Assembly (NCBI RefSeq): GCF_026627445.1
Contig: NZ_JAPNLJ010000015.1
Coordinates: 1 to 64,000, forward strand
DNA: 64,000 bases
DNA from: Streptomyces sp. H27-H1
Lineage (GTDB): Bacteria; Actinomycetota; Actinomycetes; Streptomycetales; Streptomycetaceae
Reading direction: 5' to 3'
A program made the position numbers and the translations under genes. The number at the start of each line of letters is the position of its first letter. The first letter of the stretch is position 1. The notes beneath the pieces were generated by a model. It had not been told where the DNA came from. It was given only the letters and a program-made list of their open reading frames with translations, and ran no database searches. Shown here piece after piece: positions 7,599 through 16,352 of the stretch.

Positions 7599-10500
7599 CT
7601 ACGTCGAGCGCGGCCTCGGGTACAGCCAGGGGAGGACGAAGGTGACCCAGAAGAGTGCGGCGTAGAGGGCGAGAGCGGCCCACCACCCGCCGGTCTCCAC
7701 CCGGCCGAGCTGTACGAGGCCGGCGAGGACTCCCGCGATCAGGGCGGCCGGCGGGAGCAACAACCACCGGTCCGTGCCGACATACAGCATGGCCGCGGCG
7801 GCGAGGGCGAAAGCGGCGCCGATGATCAGTGCGCGCTGCCAATTGCCGACGCCGGGGGTGTCCAGGTCACGCAACTGCCATAGGGCGATCGGCGGGCCGG
7901 CCACGAGCACGAACGCGGGGATCCGCGGCCAGAGCGGTCCGATGCGCTGCCGGACGAGTCCCACCAAGGCGATCAAGGCGTAGAGACAGACCGGGATGTG
8001 TCCGGGGAGCGAGGACCACTGCCCGGCGCTGAAGGCGATGCCGATCCACATCAGCACGGCAGCCCCGAGGGCGTAGGCGGGTGCCACCATCCCGAACAGG
8101 GGCGGGACGTAGACCAGCGGCTTCAGCGCTCCGAGCAGTCCCTGCACCAGGTGGGCCTTGGCCTTGCCGGTGGGCTGGAGCGCCGGCCAGGCGAGGAGAC
8201 CGGTCCGCAGTGCCGCCCGGCGCGGGTCCCGCGCCCGGATCAGCTGGCCGACTTCCTCGGAGCCGATCTCCCCGAAGGACTCCATGGCCTTTTCGAAGGC
8301 CTCAGGTGTGCTCAGGGGTGGCGGGTCCGGCAGCTGGTCGGGCGGCCGGTTGCCGCCCTTGAAGCCCTTGCTGTGCAGTTGGGCGATGAACGGAAGCTCC
8401 TCGTCGAGGATCTCGCGCTGACGGACGGCGGTGAGTACGTTCCGTACCCGATCCCAGCGCTCCACGCCCGGGCTGGATATGACGTCCTGTGCCCAGAGGT
8501 CCATGAAATGCGGTCCGGGTGCCATCTCGGCGGTGATCTGCTCCCCGAGCGCCGTGAGGTCCGTGGGATCCCCGAATGCGGCCTGCAGGCGCTCGTCGGT
8601 GGCGACGACGGAGACGAGGGAGGCGGCCGTGTCGAGCCGGCCCCAGGTCCAGTCGCTCATCCGCCAGCGGGCGCTGAGGAACGCGGCGAAGTTGTTGAGC
8701 TGATTGCCGCTGAGCTTGGCCCTGACCAGTTCCTTCGGGGAGTCCGGGGCCACCTGCGGCAGCACGGTGCGGGTGGCCCAGCTGGTGTTGGAGGCCGAGA
8801 CGGTGTGGAAGCGGATGTCCGGGGCCTCGGCCAGCGGATCCGGGCGCAGGGGGCCGAGCAGCACTTCGGCGAACGCCAGCGCGTCGGCCGTCGTCGGGAA
8901 GGTCCCGGGGGCGGCGGCCTCATGGAGGGCCTCGTAGCCGGGGACTTCGAGGGGCAGGTGCACACCGATGTCGTCGGCCAGGGCGGCCAGGCACTCCCAC
9001 AGCCCCTCGTAGACATCGTCGGGCAGATCCCCGGTACCGGTGATGGGGGCACCGGGGAAGGTGCCGGTGGTGACGGCCTGGGCCAGGTTCACCGCCCAGG
9101 TCTCCCACTGGGCCGGCTCCGCGCCGGGCAGGGGAATCGAGGGCATGAGGGCGTTCAGCCGGAGCGTGGCCTCGTCGAACGGAGCGGTGGCGTCGGGAGG
9201 GATCAGCCCTAGGGACAGCGCGGTCCCGTACGTGCTGAGGAGCAGGCGGTCCCGTGCGGCAATCAGCGTTGCGACGGCGAAGCGGAACGCGTACAGCTTG
9301 CTCCGCCAGGCCGCCACCGACTCGGCGTCCACCGGTTCGCCCAGGGTCTCGTACCCCTGCACCCAGTCCATGAGCAGCCGGACCGTACGGGCCAGCGGCA
9401 GGGGCGAGCGTCCCGGCTTGGGAAGCAGGCCGAGGCCGTCGGGCAGCACCAGACTGCTCGACGTGTCGAGCAGGCGCTTGAAAAGGGATGCGGAGCCGTC
9501 ACCGGCGCTCTCGTCCAGCCGCTCCAGCGGACCCGGCCCCGCCGGCAGCGGCAACGCGTCCGGGCCGGTCACCTCCGCCGGATCCTCCAGAAGCCGGATC
9601 AGCCGCGTCGCCTCGGCGCCACCGACCGTGGGGCGGTAGGTGTCCAGCCGGGCCAGTGCGGTGGCCTGCAGATTGCCGAGGTCCGGAGGCAGCAGCCGGG
9701 TGACGCCCCGTTTCTGCGGCGCCGTGGCTTCGGCGGCCCGGAGTTCGAGCGCGTCGTCGCGCAGGGACTCGGAACCGGCCTTCACGGACAGGGACTTCGC
9801 GGCCATCCGCAGCAGCCGGGTGACGCGTCGGCTGGTCCCCTTCTCGGGAGGCGGCGGGAAGGGCGGCACGGGCTGCAGGAACAGCAGCCACCGGTCGGCG
9901 TTGTGGGTCAGCGGTGCCCCCGCGATGGCCCGTACGGCCCAGGCGACGGGGATGTTGTCCAGCAGCCCGCCGTCCATGAGTTCGGTGCAGCCGGTCAGGT
10001 TCTCGTCCGGGTAGCCGGTCTCACTGCTGACGCCGCGCATGTCCACCCGCGGCGTTTCCTCGACTGGCTGCAATCCGGTGCCGACGAACACCCTCCCCGG
10101 TTCGAAGGCTCCCGGGAACGAGGACGAGGTGCGCGCGGCGTACGCCAGCCGGTCCAAGGCTGTTTCCCGGGCCGTGGCATCGGAGGGGAAGTCGGTCAGC
10201 GCGCCGCGGTGCCGGAACCGGAAGTAGGCCTGGGAGCGCCCGACCAGCAGTGGCCGGCCAAGGGTGGGCCGCACCCAGTCCCGGCGGGGCCGCAGCCGGG
10301 TCGCGGTCAGGATCAGGCGGAGGAAGGCGGGGGGCTGCCATCCCGCCTCGGCCTCCCCGATGAGCTTGGCCAGCGCACTGCGCAGCTCTTTGTAGAAGAC
10401 CTCGTCCCCGCGCATCAGCGAGGCCGGCACGTGGAAGGGGGTGGAGCGGCGCAGCAGCCCTTCGAGGTCGCCCAGGCGCAGCCACACGTCCCGCACGCCG

Positions 10501-10787
10501 CGGCCGAAGGGCATCCCGTACACGAGGTGGCAGGCGAGCAACGCGCCGTTGAGCCCCCCGGCGCTGGTCCCGACGAGGACGTCGATGTCGACGTCCTCGT
10601 AACCGCACGAGTCCAGCAGCCCCGCGTAGACGCCCGCCTCGGGGGCGGGCTCCTGCCCCGCCGCCGCCCGGAGCGCCGCGGTCTCGCAACAGGCCCCGCC
10701 CATCCATACGGCGAGACTGACCCCGCCGCGCATGGCGAGAGCCAGCCGCAGCCCGGAGCTGAGCGGAACCGACAGCTCATCCGTCAT
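7599..10787 (-). CDS. Large patatin-like phospholipase with C-terminal membrane region (DUF3376-type)
   Basis: A 1062-residue protein. The N-terminal patatin domain carries the oxyanion loop (MRGGVSLAVWMGG, residues 19-31), the nucleophile Ser75 in GTSAGG and the partner Asp272 in MDGGLLDN. Together these form the Ser-Asp dyad of patatin lipases, so acyl-ester hydrolysis of lipids is expected. The long middle region fits the DUF3376 proteins found next to actinobacterial patatins. The last 130 residues hold about six hydrophobic segments, ending WVTFVLPWLYP, so the enzyme should sit at the membrane. The ATG at 10787 is chosen because the patatin domain begins immediately after it; the open frame upstream has no similarity. 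Confidence 0.85.
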   Translation of the reverse strand: MTDELSVPLSSGLRLALAMRGGVSLAVWMGGACCETAALRAAAGQEPAPEAGVYAGLLDSCGYEDVDIDVLVGTSAGGLNGALLACHLVYGMPFGRGVRDVWLRLGDLEGLLRRSTPFHVPASLMRGDEVFYKELRSALAKLIGEAEAGWQPPAFLRLILTATRLRPRRDWVRPTLGRPLLVGRSQAYFRFRHRGALTDFPSDATARETALDRLAYAARTSSSFPGAFEPGRVFVGTGLQPVEETPRVDMRGVSSETGYPDENLTGCTELMDGGLLDNIPVAWAVRAIAGAPLTHNADRWLLFLQPVPPFPPPPEKGTSRRVTRLLRMAAKSLSVKAGSESLRDDALELRAAEATAPQKRGVTRLLPPDLGNLQATALARLDTYRPTVGGAEATRLIRLLEDPAEVTGPDALPLPAGPGPLERLDESAGDGSASLFKRLLDTSSSLVLPDGLGLLPKPGRSPLPLARTVRLLMDWVQGYETLGEPVDAESVAAWRSKLYAFRFAVATLIAARDRLLLSTYGTALSLGLIPPDATAPFDEATLRLNALMPSIPLPGAEPAQWETWAVNLAQAVTTGTFPGAPITGTGDLPDDVYEGLWECLAALADDIGVHLPLEVPGYEALHEAAAPGTFPTTADALAFAEVLLGPLRPDPLAEAPDIRFHTVSASNTSWATRTVLPQVAPDSPKELVRAKLSGNQLNNFAAFLSARWRMSDWTWGRLDTAASLVSVVATDERLQAAFGDPTDLTALGEQITAEMAPGPHFMDLWAQDVISSPGVERWDRVRNVLTAVRQREILDEELPFIAQLHSKGFKGGNRPPDQLPDPPPLSTPEAFEKAMESFGEIGSEEVGQLIRARDPRRAALRTGLLAWPALQPTGKAKAHLVQGLLGALKPLVYVPPLFGMVAPAYALGAAVLMWIGIAFSAGQWSSLPGHIPVCLYALIALVGLVRQRIGPLWPRIPAFVLVAGPPIALWQLRDLDTPGVGNWQRALIIGAAFALAAAAMLYVGTDRWLLLPPAALIAGVLAGLVQLGRVETGGWWAALALYAALFWVTFVLPWLYPRPRST

Positions 10788-10807
10788 GCCTTCAGCTTGA
10801 CCCCAGA

Positions 10808-11062
10808 TCAGGCGTGGCGCACGCGGTCGGCCGCCACTTCGCGGGTGCGGACGACGGAGGAGCGGGAGTTCCGTATCAGGCCGGAGAGTTCGCACCCCGG
10901 TTCCAGGGCGTGGAGCAGGCGCCGACGGCCCCGCTCGCGCTCCAGCAGCACCAAGTCGTCGTGCCGGCGCGGCAGTAGACCGAGCGTAGATCGAGCGCTT
11001 CGGCACGCCACTTCAGCGCCGAGAGGGTCTCGCCGTAGCTGCTTGAGAGCGCTCTCGACCTC
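10808..11062 (-). CDS. Possible small protein upstream of the patatin gene
   Basis: An open frame on the same strand, ending 20 bases before the patatin start. It encodes about 80 residues with VESALKQLRRDPLGAEV followed by LPRRHDDLVLLERERGRRRLLHALEPGCELSGLIRN. The second half has the alternating pattern of a folded domain and would suit a small partner or regulatory protein. No family is recognised and the start is not clear (several GTG/CTG options), so the 5' limit is approximate. Confidence 0.3.
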   Translation of the reverse strand, partial: EVESALKQLRRDPLGAEVACRSARSTLGLLPRRHDDLVLLERERGRRRLLHALEPGCELSGLIRNSRSSVVRTREVAADRVRHA

Positions 11063-11136
11063 TTGACCGGGGCGGGTCGCGGGGGGTTCACTCCTCCCAG
11101 GCTCAGGTCCGGACCAATACTGGAATAGAGGCGCCG

Positions 11137-11661
11137 ATGCCCACCCCCTCACCCCGCCGTGCCTTACGGCTGGCGGCGTTACTCACCGCCGCACTGGCCA
11201 TCACCCTCGGCTTGGGACCGGCCGTCTCGGCCGTGCCGGTGGAGCCCCGCCCGGCGGCCGCTGCCGCCGTCACCTTCGAGGACACCTTCGACGGCCCGGC
11301 CGGGGCCGCGGTGAACTCCGGCAAGTGGAACGTCGAGACCGGGGACAACGTCAACAACCACGAACGCCAGTGGTACACGCCCGGCGCCTCGAACGCCGCG
11401 CTCGACGGAGCCGGCAACCTGGTGATCACCGCCCGCCGCGAGAATCCGGGCAACTACCAGTGCTGGTACGGCCGGTGCGAGTACACGTCCGCCCGGCTGA
11501 ACACCTCCGGCCGGTTCACCCAGACCTACGGGCACGTCGAGGCCCGGATGAAGGTGCCGCGGGGGCAGGGCATGTGGCAGGCCGCCGCGACCTCGGACAC
11601 GCGGACCGCGTCGAATCCGCATTCCACGAACAACTCCTTTGCCGCGGAGGTCAGTTGCTGA
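11137..11661 (+). pseudogene. GH16 beta-1,3-glucanase, 5' half joined to unrelated DNA
   Basis: The frame begins with a good signal peptide (MPTPSPRRALRLAALLTAAL, cleavage near AVSA-V). It continues into the start of a GH16 laminarinase-type domain: FEDTFDGPAG, KWNVETGDN, NERQWYTP-like NHERQWYTPGASNAAL, and the ARMKVPRGQGMW strand. GH16 enzymes continue with PAFWMLG and then the ExDxxE catalytic strand. Here, after GMW at about 11576, the sequence becomes the complement of a TetR regulator gene and the frame ends at 11661. The catalytic acids are missing, so no glucanase activity is expected, although a secreted 174-residue stub could be made. Confidence 0.8.
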
Positions 11662-11700
11662 CGCATCAGCCGCTTCTTGCGCTCACGCAGCCCTTCGCCG
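11577..11700 (-). pseudogene. TetR-family regulator, N-terminal fragment
   Basis: Reading the minus strand gives GLRERKKRLMRQQLTSAAKELFVECGFDAVRVSEVAAACH, a textbook TetR N-terminus with helix 1 and the start of the helix-turn-helix. It stops where the GH16 fragment begins (about 11577), so the recognition helix and the ligand-binding domain are gone. The 5' limit is approximate because no good ATG/GTG lies just ahead. A perfect 19-bp inverted repeat immediately upstream (11739-11757) is probably its old autoregulatory operator. Confidence 0.65.
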
Positions 11701-11738
11701 CCGGTGCCCCCGCCCCGGGGGGAGTCCGGCGTGCCCCA

Positions 11739-11757
11739 GTGTCGAACTGCTCGACAC
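11739..11757. promoter_or_regulatory. Orphan TetR-type operator
   Basis: GTGTCGA, five bases, then TCGACAC: perfect 7-base arms. Its place just upstream of the broken TetR gene suggests it was the regulator's own operator. Confidence 0.5.
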
Positions 11758-11854
11758 CGTGCGGACCGTGGCGGCGGTCCTCGCTTCGCCACCTTCCTGG
11801 CCAGGGCCGCCGCCCGGTGGGCGGCCGTCCCCGGCGCGAAGGCCATGCCGCCGG

Positions 11855-12235
11855 TCAGAACATGCCGTTGGGGTTGGCGGAGGCCTCCGGCACCTCCTGG
11901 ATGACGTCCCAGTGCTCGACGACCTTGCCGTCCTCCAGGCGGAAGAAGTCCGCGAGGGCCCGGCCCGGCTTCCCGGGTTCCAGGATCAGGTGCGAGTGGG
12001 TGACGACCATGTCGCCTTCGGCCAGTACGCGCTTGATGTCGAGCCGCAGCCGCGGGTACTCGCCGCGCAGCCAGCGCACGAAGCCAGTGAAGGCCTCGGG
12101 GCCGTCCTCGGCGTCGGGGTTGTGCTGTACGTACCGGGGGCCGAAGTGGTCGGCGATCGCCTTCTCGGGGTCGCCGCCGAAGGCCGTCTCGTAGTAGTCC
12201 ACGACGACCTGCTTGTTGCGCTCAAGATCCGACAC
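11855..12235 (-). CDS. SnoaL/NTF2-like protein
   Basis: A 126-residue single-domain protein of the NTF2 superfamily, SnoaL-like. It shows NKQVVVDYYETAFGGDPEKAIADHFGPRYVQHNPDAEDG near the start and AEGDMVVTHSHLIL plus ADFFRLEDGKVVEHWDVIQEVP in the second half, the usual signature of the polyketide-cyclase-like subgroup that acts on small hydrophobic substrates. It starts at GTG (12235) with AAAGGA upstream. It neighbours a LysR gene and a second SnoaL-like gene, but the substrate cannot be told from sequence. Confidence 0.85.
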   Translation of the reverse strand: MSDLERNKQVVVDYYETAFGGDPEKAIADHFGPRYVQHNPDAEDGPEAFTGFVRWLRGEYPRLRLDIKRVLAEGDMVVTHSHLILEPGKPGRALADFFRLEDGKVVEHWDVIQEVPEASANPNGMF

Positions 12236-12569
12236 GAGTGATGTCCTTTACCGGGAGGGGGGAGCTCCGGGTTCCTGGAGGACTCGAGGGGAGAGCACGC
12301 GTAGCGGCCGGCCAGGAACCCAGGACGGCTCGACTGGGTTGCCTGGGTTGCCCACGCGTCCGAAAGGCTGCCTGGGCTGGCATGCCGACGCTGCTACGAC
12401 TTTCTCTTGGCCGTCCCCGGCCTGTGAGGGGCGGCGGGGGACGGGAGCGGGATCAACCGCTACGGAGCGGCGATTTCCTGCTGCTCACCCAGGATGGCAC
12501 GGCCCAGCCGATCCCCGGCGCCGCCGAACGGCCCGGCCGCACCGGACCGAAGTCCCCCCTCGGCGGCTG
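12236..12569. other. Gap without a recognisable gene
   Basis: About 330 bases between the SnoaL-like gene and the 3' end of the LysR gene. It should contain the promoter of the SnoaL-like gene. No coding potential or clear regulatory repeat was found. Confidence 0.4.
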
Positions 12570-13478
12570 TCAGTGCGACGGCCGTCCGGCGGGTGGTGCC
12601 GTCGAGCCGAAGGCCCGCCGGCTGTGCACAAGCAGCTCACGCACCGCGGGGGCGTGCGTGCTCCTCCAGATCAGGGCGAGCAGGGCGGGTGTTTCGACAT
12701 CGTCGATGGTGCGGTAGGTGAGCCGGCCGTGATGGCTCGCGGCCATCGAGGCGCTGAGAATGGCGACCCCGAGTCCGCGGGCGGCGAGGTCGGCAATGGC
12801 ATCCGCGGCGCTGGCTTGCAACGCGATCGCGGGTCGCAGGCCCTGTGCGGCGCAAGCACGGTCGAACACCGTGCGCAGGCCGGTCCCGGGCGGCATGCAC
12901 ACGATGGGGTGAGCGACCACGTCGCGCAGGGCAACCTGCCGCTGCTTCGCCAAGACATGTCCGGCCGGAACTGCCACGACGAGCCGCTCACTGATGATCG
13001 TCAGAGCCTCCAGCCCGTCGGGGGTGGCGGTCGCGGTCCCGACGAGAGCCAGATCGAGCGCGCTGGAGCGCACTCCTTCGACGAGCCGGTCGGAATTGTC
13101 CTCCAACAGGGAGATCTCCACCCCGGGATGCGCCCGGTGGAACACGGAGAGTGCGTCGAACAGCGGTGTGATGGTGCAGCCGATGACCATCCCGACCGTG
13201 AGCCGACCCCGGATCAGATCGGCTACCTCACCCACCGCTTGGCCGACGGCCCCAGCCGCGGCGAGCGCCGCGCGGGCGTGTTCGAGCGCGGCCTTTCCGG
13301 CAACGGTAAGGGTTGCAGTGCGCGCCGACCGGTCGAACAGCTCGGCACCGAGTTCGCGTTCCAGCTGGCGGATCTGAGCACTGACGCCGGACTGGCTGAT
13401 GTGCACCCGCTCGGCAGCCCGGGTGAAGTTCTGTTCTTCGGCGACCGCGACGAAGTATTCCAGCTGCCTCAAGTCCAT
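12570..13478 (-). CDS. LysR-family transcriptional regulator
   Basis: A 302-residue regulator. The winged helix-turn-helix occupies residues 1-60 (MDLRQLEYFVAVAEEQNFTRAAERVHISQSGVSAQIRQLE). A linker helix and the two-lobed LysR substrate-binding domain (about 90-290) follow, including GRLTVGMVIG and the effector-cleft strand PIVCMPPGTGLRTVFDR. It is divergent from the SnoaL-like gene at 13577, with 98 bases between the starts, so it most likely controls that gene and its own expression. AGATTCATCT at 13502-13511 is a short dyad in the shared promoter region that could be part of its site. Confidence 0.9.
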   Translation of the reverse strand: MDLRQLEYFVAVAEEQNFTRAAERVHISQSGVSAQIRQLERELGAELFDRSARTATLTVAGKAALEHARAALAAAGAVGQAVGEVADLIRGRLTVGMVIGCTITPLFDALSVFHRAHPGVEISLLEDNSDRLVEGVRSSALDLALVGTATATPDGLEALTIISERLVVAVPAGHVLAKQRQVALRDVVAHPIVCMPPGTGLRTVFDRACAAQGLRPAIALQASAADAIADLAARGLGVAILSASMAASHHGRLTYRTIDDVETPALLALIWRSTHAPAVRELLVHSRRAFGSTAPPAGRPSH

Positions 13479-13576
13479 GACTGGAAATTCTAGCTCCCAG
13501 CAGATTCATCTATTGGACTTCTGGCTATCGGGCGACCAGGCTGGGAATCACCGAAACCCGACGTCAGGAGGAACCC

Positions 13577-13942
13577 ATGCCGGAGTACGAGAAGGCCATG
13601 CGCCCCGAAGACATCACCCGCTTGTTCGTCGAACGGTCCAACGCCGGTGACGCGGCCGGTGTCGCCGCGCTCTACGAAGAGGACGCGGTGATGGCCTACC
13701 CGCCCGGCGAGCGGACGGTGGGCCGGGAAGCGATCCGCGAGCTATGGGAGAAGGTGCTGGCCAACCGCCCCCGCTTCGAGCCGGAACAGCCACTGCCGAC
13801 GCTGATCAGCGGCGACATCGCCCTCACTTCGACCCCGCCGAAGGACGGGGCCGGCGCCCGGGCGCAGGTCGTCCGGCGCCGGCCCGACGGAAGTTGGCTG
13901 CGCCTGCTCGACCAGCCCGAGTTCGTCCCGCCCACCCGCTGA
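13577..13942 (+). CDS. SnoaL-like NTF2 protein, divergent from the LysR gene
   Basis: A 121-residue NTF2-fold protein of the YybH/SgcJ type: ITRLFVERSNAGDAAGVAALYEEDAVMAYPPGERTVGREAIRELWEKVL is its classic first half. A shortened sheet ending DGSWLRLLDQPEF follows. Such proteins bind or isomerise small molecules, or serve as stress proteins. The ATG at 13577 follows AGGAGG closely. The divergent LysR gene is the likely regulator. Confidence 0.85.
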   Translation: MPEYEKAMRPEDITRLFVERSNAGDAAGVAALYEEDAVMAYPPGERTVGREAIRELWEKVLANRPRFEPEQPLPTLISGDIALTSTPPKDGAGARAQVVRRRPDGSWLRLLDQPEFVPPTR

Positions 13943-13980
13943 ACCGCGATCCCGGAGCCGGCCGTCGAAGGGAGCGGCGC

Positions 13981-15267
13981 TCACGAGGCGTCCTGCGGGC
14001 CCGGCCCGGGCGCGTAGTCGATGCGGACGGCCACCTCCAGATGGGCGTGGAACCCTTCCGCCTCCGACAGATCCGCGTGCCGGGACAGGACGAACGCCGG
14101 ATAGCCGGTGAAGTCCGGGTACGGGCGGACCAGGTCACCGGGGACGAGCATCTGCACCACGTGGTCCACGCGCGCGTCGGCCCGCAGTGCGTCGATGCCG
14201 TGGACGGCCGTGATCGTGCCGTGCCCGCCGCACGGCACGATGTAGTTGGCGGCGGCCGCGACGGGCTCAGTGAGCCCCGCCTCGACGGCGCGGGCGGGCG
14301 GCAGTCCCGCCGCGAGGCGCAGTGCCTGCCCGGCGAAGTCGATGCCGGTGACCGCCTCGGCGATGTAGTGGGAGACGCCGGAGCCCCCGATCCGCGCCCC
14401 CATCTCCAGCAGGTACGGGTCGCGACCACCGCGCAGACGCAGCTCGGTGTGGGTGGGGCCGACGGCGACGCCGAGTGCGGCGTGGGCGGCGGTTACCTCG
14501 CGTACGATCTCGGCGCGGACGGCCTCGGGCAGCTCGGCCGGGGCCCGGTAGACGCTCTCCTCGAAGTACGGGCCCTGCGGGTCGCCCTTGAACCCGATCG
14601 CGAGGATCTGGACCCGGCCCTCGTGGACGAGGGACTCCACGGCGAACTCGGGACCGTCGAGGTACTCCTCCACGAGCAGGCCCGCGCCGCCGTCCGCGAT
14701 GCCGGCGGACACCCTGCGCACCTCCGCCACGATCGCCCCGATGGTGGCGGGGGAGTCCGCCCGGGTCACTCCGAGGCTCGACATGCCGAGGGCGGGTTTG
14801 ACCACGACCGGGTAGGCCAGGCCGGCGGCCGCCACGCTCTGGACCGGGTCGTCCGCCGGGTCCAGGCGTACGAACAGCGGCACGTTGAGCCCGGCCGCCG
14901 CGAGCCGCTCACGGGTCACCCGCTTGTCCTGAGTACCCCGTGCGACGTCCAGTCCGATGCCGGGCAGCCCGAGGAGCTCTGCCACCTGCGCGGCGAAGGG
15001 CACGAGGGGGTCGTAGAGGGTGACGATCCCGTCGAAGGGAGTGGCCGCGTGCCGCTTGCGGAGGGTCTCCAGCGCGTGGGCCGGGTCCGCGACCGGGTCG
15101 AGCGCGAGCAGCTCCACGACGGCCGGGGGCAGCCGGTCCGGGTCCACCTCCTCGTCGGGCCGGGGCACGAGGACCAGGTCGATGCCGGCGCGGGCGGCGC
15201 TCTCGAAGAGCCAGGGCAGGCCGACGCGCTGGTAGAGCAGGACGAGGACGGGACGGGAGGCGGTCAC
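13981..15267 (-). CDS. ATP-grasp amino acid/peptide ligase
   Basis: A 428-residue ATP-grasp enzyme. The N-terminal preATP-grasp fold opens VLVLLYQRVGLPWLF. VVVKPALGMSSLGV is the nucleotide-binding strand with Lys, LLVEEYLDGPEFAVESLV is the second ATP-contact strand, and THTELRLRGGRDPYLLEMGARIGGSGVSHYIAEAVTGID carries the metal-binding Glu and Gly-rich loop. The layout resembles BacD-type L-amino-acid ligases, which join a carboxylate to an amine via an acyl phosphate. The GTG start at 15267 overlaps the upstream exporter stop (GTGA) and has GAGGA before it. It is the last gene of a four-gene coupled operon, so it is probably the peptide-forming step. Confidence 0.85.
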   Translation of the reverse strand: MTASRPVLVLLYQRVGLPWLFESAARAGIDLVLVPRPDEEVDPDRLPPAVVELLALDPVADPAHALETLRKRHAATPFDGIVTLYDPLVPFAAQVAELLGLPGIGLDVARGTQDKRVTRERLAAAGLNVPLFVRLDPADDPVQSVAAAGLAYPVVVKPALGMSSLGVTRADSPATIGAIVAEVRRVSAGIADGGAGLLVEEYLDGPEFAVESLVHEGRVQILAIGFKGDPQGPYFEESVYRAPAELPEAVRAEIVREVTAAHAALGVAVGPTHTELRLRGGRDPYLLEMGARIGGSGVSHYIAEAVTGIDFAGQALRLAAGLPPARAVEAGLTEPVAAAANYIVPCGGHGTITAVHGIDALRADARVDHVVQMLVPGDLVRPYPDFTGYPAFVLSRHADLSEAEGFHAHLEVAVRIDYAPGPGPQDAS

Positions 15268-16352
15268 AGGTGGTTCCTCGGCGGGAGGGCCTCCGCGGGG
15301 GCGGAGGAGGGGCGGTCGGGACGGCCGCAAGCGGCAGATCGTTCGGCGGACTGCTGGAGTCCGGTGGACTCCGGGAACTCGGTGGACCCCAACAGTGCGG
15401 CGGACTCCGCGGTTTCGGTGGCGGGGAGGCGCCGGGGGGCGCCCACGGTGAGCCACACGCCGGCGGCGGAAGCGGCGATGAGCAGGACGGGGAGCGGGCC
15501 CGGCGCGCGGGCCGACCCCAGCGCCCATTCCCCGAGCCGCACCAGGAAGGGCACGGCCAGCCCCAGAGCAGAGGTGAACAGCGGGCCCTTGCGCAGGATC
15601 AGCTCGTGGGAGATGAGGAAGACCGGGGCGGTGAGCACCGCGCCGAGCACGGCGACCCCGCCCCAGTCGGCCGCGGAGATCGCCCCGAGCGGTACGAACA
15701 CCACGGCCGTGAGACCGAGCATGAGCGTGGCGGCCCCGGTGACGGCCGGCAGGGCCGCGAGCGCGGGCACATCGGACATGCGCTGCCGGTAGACGTAGCC
15801 GTACAGGGCGTAGGCGAGGGTGCCTCCGAAGGCGAGGGTGCCCCCGGTGAGCAGGGTCCCGCCGCCCGTGCCCCCGCCTCCGCCGCCCGCCGTTCCGTCG
15901 GCGAGGAGGAATCCCACCGTGCCGGCGCCGGCGAGCACCGTGCCGGCCACCTTGCGGCGCGAGGAGGGCTCGCGGAAGGCGAAGTAGCCGATGACGAAGG
16001 TGACGCAGGGCAGCAGCGAGACGATCAGCCCGACCCGGGAGGCGCCCACGTACCGGGTGCCGAGCAGGGTTCCCGTGTAATAGGCGAAGAACCCCAGGAA
16101 TGCCAGGACCGCTACGGTACGGGGCCTGGCCGCGGCGGTACGTACTCCCGTGCGGCCGCGCGGGGTCAGCGCGGCGATCAGCACGATGACGCCGAAGGCC
16201 GCGGCGGTCCGCCCCGCCGCCACCGCCAGCGGGGGAACTCCGGCCACCAGGTGCCCGGAGAGCAGCCAGCCCGTGGCGAGCAGGACCACCATGCACACCG
16301 CGAGGACGGGCACCACCAGGTGGCCGCCGCGGCCGGGCGCGGTCGGGCTCAC
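15264..16352 (-). CDS. EamA/DMT-superfamily exporter
   Basis: A 362-residue protein with about ten membrane helices in two EamA repeats (LVVPVLAVCMVVLLATGWLL, AVLAFLGFFAYYTGTLLGTRYVGAS, LIVSLLPCVTFVIGYFAF and so on). A Gly-rich cytoplasmic or outer loop GGGGGGTGGG lies mid-protein, and the C-terminal tail is unusually Ser/Pro-rich. DMT transporters of this kind export metabolites and amino-acid derivatives. Its start (GTG 16352, or GTG 16355) overlaps the stop of the DUF6421-like gene and its stop overlaps the ATP-grasp start. It is therefore made in step with the enzymes and probably exports their product or gives self-protection. Confidence 0.85.
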   Translation of the reverse strand: MSPTAPGRGGHLVVPVLAVCMVVLLATGWLLSGHLVAGVPPLAVAAGRTAAAFGVIVLIAALTPRGRTGVRTAAARPRTVAVLAFLGFFAYYTGTLLGTRYVGASRVGLIVSLLPCVTFVIGYFAFREPSSRRKVAGTVLAGAGTVGFLLADGTAGGGGGGTGGGTLLTGGTLAFGGTLAYALYGYVYRQRMSDVPALAALPAVTGAATLMLGLTAVVFVPLGAISAADWGGVAVLGAVLTAPVFLISHELILRKGPLFTSALGLAVPFLVRLGEWALGSARAPGPLPVLLIAASAAGVWLTVGAPRRLPATETAESAALLGSTEFPESTGLQQSAERSAACGRPDRPSSAPAEALPPRNHL

